From Benincasa hispida (taxonomy: Eukaryota; Streptophyta; Magnoliopsida; Cucurbitales; Cucurbitaceae), in the NCBI RefSeq assembly GCF_009727055.1, contig NC_052357.1:83343706-83407705 (forward strand): a DNA stretch of 64,000 bases, written 5' to 3'. Of this stretch, positions 57,767 to 64,000 are shown in pieces. Position 1 is the first letter of the stretch. Each line of letters begins with the position of its first letter. The notes below the pieces were generated by a model. The model saw only the letters and a list, made by a program, of their open reading frames with translations. It was not told where the DNA came from and made no database searches. A program made the translations under genes and the position numbers.

Positions 57767-58213
57767 TGTTTGGGATTGATTCTAAAATTGTTAAAAAATA
57801 CTTTTATAATTTTTAAAATGACTATAAAACATGTTTTTAATCTTTCCAACTAATTTTGATGAGAAAAAACTTTAATAAAATTGTGTCATCTTGCAATTTT
57901 GATTAAAAAAAACAAAAAAACAAACAATAATGTTATTACAAATTGTTATATTTTACTATCTAAAAGGGAGGGATGCATTTTATTAGCCTTAGGCTGATTT
58001 CATATATAGCAAAATGGATAATTTATTTATAAATATAATAAAATAGAAAAATGTTTTCTCAATTCATTGAAAAAGTTTTTTTTTTGTTTATATATATAAT
58101 TTTCCAATGTTTTTATCATTTAAAATAATTTCCTTATAAAAACTACATTTAAAAGTATAAATTTTAATATTAAATTAATTATGTTCGGATAATTTTAAAA
58201 TCAATTCCAAACA
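57767..58213. mobile_element. MITE, ~447 bp
   Basis: The ends are inverted over 23 bp with two mismatches: TGTTTGGGATTGATTCTAAAATT at 57767, and at 58191-58213 the complement of TGTTTGGAATTGATTTTAAAATT. The interior is AT-rich and non-coding. The target duplication is not clear, so the superfamily is open. Confidence 0.7.
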
Positions 58214-58561
58214 TAGATTTAGTTGTAAAGATTTGGTCATTTGGTCATTTTGTGAGTTAAAAATTCCTATTATTTAAAATAGGTTGGATTTGAATCCATA
58301 CCTTTTAATGCACCAATTTTAAATTTAATAGAACAATCAGGAAAAGGAATTAGGATTGTAATTTCTATCGTGTTCAGAATTTTACTCTATTAATTAGGTT
58401 AATTTATCCTCTAAATTTTTGTCAGCTCACTAAATTTCATAAACTTATTACAGGCCTACATTTTGCGACTAGGAATGAAAATGGTGTAACTGAAAATGAC
58501 AAAATATAAAGAAAAAACATTCCAAATTTAAAAACTGTTAAACTAAACCATGCATTTTGAA

Positions 58562-61500
58562 TCAGATTTGAGGAAGCAAATGTGCGACATTTGAACGGGG
58601 TCGGCAAAGGGCGTGGAGGGGGAGAGCTTTGGGCAAGGTGAGGCCACCGCCTTCCCTCATATCAACACATTCTCCGCCCACTGACTCCCAATCAAAGCAC
58701 TGAATCAGCGACCCGACGGCCAATCCAACGACGCGCAGCCCCAAGCCCTCGCCGGGACACCTCCTCCTCCCAGCCCCAAATGGCATCCACTTGAATCCTT
58801 CTCCCTCGCTTCCAAATCTTTCCGGGTTGAAATTTCCAGGCTCCACCCATACGGTGGGGTCGTTTTGGATGGCCCACACGTTCACGAATAGCATTGTGCC
58901 AGCGGGGACACAGAACCCTCCGACGTGGCAATCCTCCGATGATTCGTGGGGAATCAATAATGGGCCGGGCGGGTACATTCGAAGAGTCTCGTGGATTAGG
59001 CTACGCAGGTAAGGAAGATGGGCCAGATCAGATTCTTCCAGGATCCGATTGGATCTTCCCACGACGTCGTCGATTTCCATTTGGGCTCGTTGAAGACAAT
59101 CTGGATGGTTGAGTAATAGTGACAGAAGCCACTCCATTGTATTGATCGAACCTTCTGTTCCTGCTAATAGCAACACCTACAATTATCCAAATTCATGAGC
59201 TTCATTCTTACATTTTTTAAGATTAAATTATCAAAAAAAATATTCATAAACTTTGCACTTTTGATCAAAATTATCATTTAAACTCTTAAAATTTTAAAAA
59301 TATCCTTCAACTTTAAAAAAGAGTACAAAAATATTATTATTGTTAGTTTTGAGTGAAACCATTGAAATTTTGTTTCAAAAATACTCACAAACTTTAAAAA
59401 ATTTAAAAAATACTCTTAAAATAAACAAATAAATAAAAGTACCCTCATATGAACCGAAACCGTTAATAGTTCGTTGCAAAATAGGTCTAATTTATTTTTA
59501 AGTTAAAAAATGCTCTTACCGTTATTATGATGAATAATTTATTTGAAATTTTTTTTAGTTCAAAATGAACCAATTTTAAAAAAATATATATAGATTTTTT
59601 TTCATATAAATACTCTTGTTTTTTCAATTTCTACACAAATTTTTTTAGCAACCAAAATAAATATCAAAATTCTAAGTTAAACATAAAGTTCCACAAAATT
59701 ATAAAATTAAAATTTTCCCTTAACACGTACAAAAACGATAAATAGTTGAACAAAAAAGTTAGTATTTGGCTCTTAATACACTTAATTATTAACTTACAAC
59801 TTTATAAAATATTTAAGTTCTAAAATCTTTTGATACTTTCATTATTCTCTTTCTTGTTATTGTAGTCCACATACCTTAATTGAAGTTGGCAATTTTATTT
59901 ATTTGAAGAAAAAAAAATACTTTTTTTGTCCCTCGATTTTGAATGTAGTTTTTATTTGGTCCTTAGGTTTCAACATGTTGTATATTTAATTCTTAAATTT
60001 TGAGTTTAGTTTCAATTTAGACCACGAATTCAAAAAATGTTACAATTTTATCCTTAATATTTGAGTTTTATTTAAATTTGGTCTCTAGGTTTTAAGATTT
60101 TACATTTTTAAATTCAATTTTTTTTATTAAATACTCAATTCTAATCATTCAAGTAAATATTTCTTAATTAATTTAAAATAATTATGAAATGAAGTTTTAA
60201 ATTTTAATGTTAAACTTGATAAAAAAAAATAGTGAAACTTTATTAATTATAATTCTATTAATTATTTTGAATTTATTAACATACATTAACACTAAAGACA
60301 GAAAATGTACATTTAGTAAAAAATCAAGGTTAAGAGTGTAAATCTTGAAATCTAAGGATCAAATTAAAACAAAACTCAAATGTCAAAGATAAAATTGTTA
60401 CATTTTAAAATCGAGGGACTAAATTGAGATCAAACTCAAAACTAGACCTAAAAGTTAAACACCAAATTATAAATAAACAAATGTCAAACAGTTAAAAAAA
60501 AAAAGAGTAATCGGATATTGAAGAAGATATGAGATAAGAAAGAGGAAAAAATAGTGAAGCGAGACCGTATTTAACGGTTTCTATTCGTATAACAATTTAG
60601 GAATTTTTTAACTTTTATTTAAAATTTAAATAAAACTTTGAAACTCTTGAAGGTCAGGATATATTTTACAGAAAATATTAACTATTTCGTATTTTTTTTA
60701 AAACCAATTTTGCAAGTTTGAATGAATTTTTTTGAAAGTAAATATAAAGTTTAATGGTAAGTTGTATAATCTAGCCATTTTTTAATATGAGTTAACGAGA
60801 AGTGAGGTAACTCACGAGCATGAGGCCTCTGATAAACTCGTCCTTATAATAGTGAGGTTCCATTTGTTGCAGGGAGAGGAGAACCTCAATCATAGTCTTT
60901 TTAGCATCATTTTGAAGAGAAGTAGAAGTATTATTCATTTGCTTCCGATGTTCTTCAATCAAACTCTGCATCCAGACATCCCTCTTCATCTGCAACTCCC
61001 TCAATTTATTTTCAAGCCCTTTGGATAATCCAACCCATTTCACAACCCTCAGAAAATCCCCCAAATTAGTCTTGCTACTTAATCGAAACGTCTCCTCCTG
61101 AATCTCCCGAAATCTCCCTACCTCCTCCGTGTCCGCCGCCACATCTTCCCCGTAATACCGTTTTCCTGCTATCATTCTCATCATGATATTGAACATCAAT
61201 TCGAAAAACTCTGTTCTCATGTCTACGACGTCGTTTTTAGCGTTGTACAGTCTCCGGATCAGCGTACGGACTTCATCCACGCGAATACTGGAAAGCGTTT
61301 GGAGGCGGTGCTTGGAAAGGATTTCTAACGACGAGATTCGACGGAGGTTTCGCCAATGCTCGCCGTACGGCGCCCAGAGGAGGCTCGTATAATTGTACCC
61401 GAGGTATTTGCCGCTAAAGAGACGAGGCCGGTTGGCGAAGACCACGTCGTTTTTGGAGAGGCAGTCCTCGGCGGCCGACGGAGATGAAACGACCAGGACT

Positions 61501-61727
61501 TGGCGGAAACCGAACCGGAAGAAGAGGATTGGGCCATGGCGGTGTGCGATTTCCGACAGGGTCCGGTGGAGAGGGCTTTTGAGGAGGTAGAGTTGGCCTA
61601 TAATGGGTAGAGAGAGATATGGGCTTGGGGGAAGGTTTCGGATTCTGTGAAGGAAGTGATTTGTGAAGATTTGAAGTATGAATAAAACCAGAAGATATAG
61701 GAATGGGATCGCCATGGACATTTTCAT
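58562..61727 (-). CDS. Cytochrome P450, CYP81 family (copy B)
   Basis: A paralogue of copy A with the same structure: exons 61727-60816 (304 codons, exactly as in copy A) and 59176-58562, GTGAGT donor, TTGTAG acceptor, a 1639-bp phase-0 intron, 508 aa. It has an N-terminal membrane anchor, hinge PPSPYLSLP, WRNLRR, ETLR at 367-370, FNPERF, and heme loop FGAGRRRCPG with Cys444. The frame is intact. The I-helix reads AGTEGS (309-314): the conserved threonine at position 313 (AGTETS in copy A) is Gly, codon GGT at 59152-59150. That threonine normally helps proton delivery to bound oxygen, so activity or chemistry may differ. In-frame Mets at codons 3 and 5 are possible starts. Substrate unknown. 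Exon 2 is notably GC-rich compared with copy A. Confidence 0.94.
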
Positions 61728-62249
61728 GCGAGAATCATATGTTTATAGTAACCTTATTTGTTTGGATGGCCAAAGAATCGATGAGTTCTGCGGGAAATTT
61801 TCAATTTGCTTCTTACGTGATAATTCAATTTTCAAACCTTCCAAGTCACATTTATTGGGCAGTATTGAGTCTTGGGGGTTAAGGTCGTCTTTACCAATTA
61901 ATCAAAATTCTTGTAATTGAAATAGGATTTCATGTTCAATCATCATAGCCTCAATCCCGATCGTATTGAATTACTTTTGGTCACATTTACTTAAATTTTG
62001 TATTTATGGTATTATTATCTTCTTACATTACTATTATCATTAATGTCTATGGTCAATCTGTCATATAAATTTATAATTTTCAAATTCAGTTGGATTTGTC
62101 ACCCTCACCTCTTCAATCGGATTGTGTTTGTTGATTTCAGATTTGGCTATGACCCCCTTATTTCATTTCATTACAATATAACCAAATAAAATTAATCAAA
62201 CGGAGCTCAATTCTCGGAAAATTATTTTAAATGACAAAAATAGTTATGA
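61728..62249. other. Upstream region of CYP81 copy B
   Basis: No gene was seen. 'ctataaac' on the minus-strand side lies only ~15-20 bp before the first Met, too close for a TATA box serving that Met. This would favour the third or fifth codon as start if it were used. No other clear promoter element. Confidence 0.4.
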
Positions 62250-63030
62250 TAGGCAAGATTGTCATACCCCCTCCAAGATTACCTCTTTAACCTAGTAGGA
62301 GATGTGATGACGGTAGATAACTCTTATGACATCCACTGCCCATCTGGACCTTAACGATATGTACTCTCAAGTCTCGTGCCCTGGTAAACAGTTTATAAGC
62401 ATGCATTCGACTAGGCACTCCTCAATAACATACGTACCCAACACAAAAATACGAGTTATGTATATATATATATACACACACACCAAAAAAAAAAAAAAAA
62501 AACAGCTAACACAGATGTGGAACCCATCTTGTTTACCTTTATCTTTAATATGCACATGATAGTTTACTAAAACAAGACAAGTTTAACCACCTAAGTTCTT
62601 CTAGAAGTCTCAATCTTTGAATCAGCTAGGCTTCGAGATGTGGACCACTATTTAAGGAAAAGAAAACATTAGAAAAGGTGAGCTAAATGCCCAACGAGTG
62701 ACTTTAAAACATGCTTTTAGTAAATAAGATATGAAAACACTTTTATACTCAAGCACTAATTATTGGAACTTAGGGTTCAACAAACTTTAAAACATCACGG
62801 CATAATAATTTTCTAACAATGTTAAAAGAACCCTGGAAACGTTAACTAACATTCACTTCATTTGGAAAAACATCATTCTCTAGCCTTAGTTGAAGGAAAA
62901 CCCTTTTGCTCAATCACCCAATGTCAAATCCTTAGCTGACATAGAGTAATCTCAATACAATCAGTGTCGATGATGTTAACCTACATGCACGTTGTTAAGC
63001 CTTTGATACTGTCATATCTTAGGTACCAGG
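62250..63030 (-). repeat. LTR-type repeat fragment
   Basis: Non-coding. 'tgtcataccccctccaagat' near 62261 and the 'ggtgagctaaatgcccaac' block near 62678 fit an LTR family also represented at about 13830-14060. A (TA)n-(CA)n-A-run lies at 62460-62502. Orientation is uncertain. Confidence 0.4.
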
Positions 63031-64000
63031 GGACCTAGATGAAGGAATAAAATATAATGCAACAGAAGGCTACATAATCAATAAGCACTTAAACTACATT
63101 TAATTTGAGTTTTAAGCATGTTGGTCATATGATATTTAACAAGTGGGTTTGAAATATATATTACCTTTGAAGATTCCTCCACAAATTCAGCTGAAAAACA
63201 CCAAGATAGAGTTTGAATCACCGAGAGGACTACCACCGAGATCTTCTCTACTATACTCAAGCTGGAATGTGAGGTGGAAACACTTGAACGAGTTGAATGA
63301 TGAAGAACGAGAGTTGGGTTTTCAGGTTATCAATTTAGAAAATATATTTCAGCAATCTCTCTGATCTTCATGCATGAAGCTTCAAAATATAGGTAAATAA
63401 CATGCAAATGTATAGGGTTGCATGGTGGGTAGCTCCAGCTTGAAGATCATCACTAAAATCAATTGGAATTTGATGATATTCCATCAAACATGTTAGTGGA
63501 TTTTTTCTAAAATTGGAAAACCCCATTAACCTAAAATGATTTTAAAAAATCAGTTTATTTAAATTAATTCAAAATAATTAATTTTAATAAAACTAATTTT
63601 AATTTATTTTTTTAATAATATTAATTTAATATCTAAATATTAAATTAATAAAATATTAATATCACCAATGACTCAATTTTATATTTAAATCATAATTTAA
63701 ATATTAATTTATTTTTCAATTCCGTTTAATTTCAAAATTAAACAATTATAATTGTATCATATACAATCAATCGAAAACCCTAAAAATTAAATTTGAACAT
63801 TTCAAATTCATAACCCTAATCTCATACATCAATACTCAATTTGTTATTCCAATTTAATGAGCCAGTAGAGGGACCTTATGGATCTACAGATCATGAGCTC
63901 CAACGATCTGTAATTAATTCAAAAACTCTTTAATAAAATTAATTACTATTCGTTAACTATCAAGACACACCAATATAGCTTGATAATTGTACTCTCTTCA
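63031..64000 (-). repeat. Copia-type LTR, minus strand, cut by window end
   Basis: The reverse complement of 63850-64000 follows the conserved LTR block ('taaagagttt', 'tcgttggagctcatgatctgtag', 'ataaggtccctctactggctc') as in 12810-12900. 63100-63400 resembles the end region of the LTR at 10448-11766 ('gaagttcttcaaagg'-like leader). The LTR continues beyond the window. An open frame at 63143-63364 is not credible. Confidence 0.65.

Noticed and set aside
61183..61590. Plus- and minus-strand frames overlapping CYP81 copy B exon 1
   Set aside because: They are shadows of a GC-rich coding exon, whose P450 motifs are in another frame.

Overview
The window is nuclear DNA from a flowering plant, most likely a cucurbit. 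It is AT-rich and full of retrotransposons, its genes carry GT-AG introns, and its proteins are plant-specific families (DUF620, CYP81, atypical A1 aspartic proteases). The cucurbit assignment is an inference from the TATCAGTGATAG-type repeats and from a Mutator-like element carrying a Ulp1-type gene, a combination first described in melon. The species cannot be fixed from sequence alone.

Layout. 1-16 kb is transposon wreckage: a decayed, gag-less Ty1/Copia element (778-9222), fragments of a second long-LTR family, and an internally deleted LTR element (10448-13815). 16-25 kb holds tandem and palindromic repeats, a Copia-type LTR (20274-22132), a MITE and a near-perfect hairpin. It also holds a 38-bp sequencing adapter (23540-23577), so the assembly is not trustworthy across that point. 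25.6-38 kb is the gene-rich part: a three-exon DUF620 gene and a twelve-exon membrane-anchored aspartic protease gene, both on the minus strand. 38.6-61.7 kb is framed by two minus-strand CYP81-type cytochrome P450 genes with the same two-exon structure, evidently tandem duplicates pushed apart by insertions. Between them lie an LTR-like sequence with a 33-bp minisatellite, a Copia-type LTR, a dead LINE and an 8.07-kb Mutator-like element. 62-64 kb returns to LTR fragments.

The most notable structure is the Mutator-like element at 48574-56639. It has ~160-bp terminal inverted repeats, a perfect 9-bp target duplication (TGAAATATG), a MuDR-type transposase remnant lacking its catalytic core, and, on the opposite strand, a DUF1985 plus Ulp1-peptidase remnant. 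A recurring TCTCGTGAAGTT motif lies near its ends, and a solo LTR with its own 5-bp duplication sits inside it.

Four protein-coding genes look intact: DUF620 (466 aa), aspartic protease (657 aa), CYP81 copy A (520 aa) and CYP81 copy B (508 aa). Copy B has glycine in place of the conserved I-helix threonine. All exon joins were read by eye from splice sites and reading phase; no alignment or transcript data were available.
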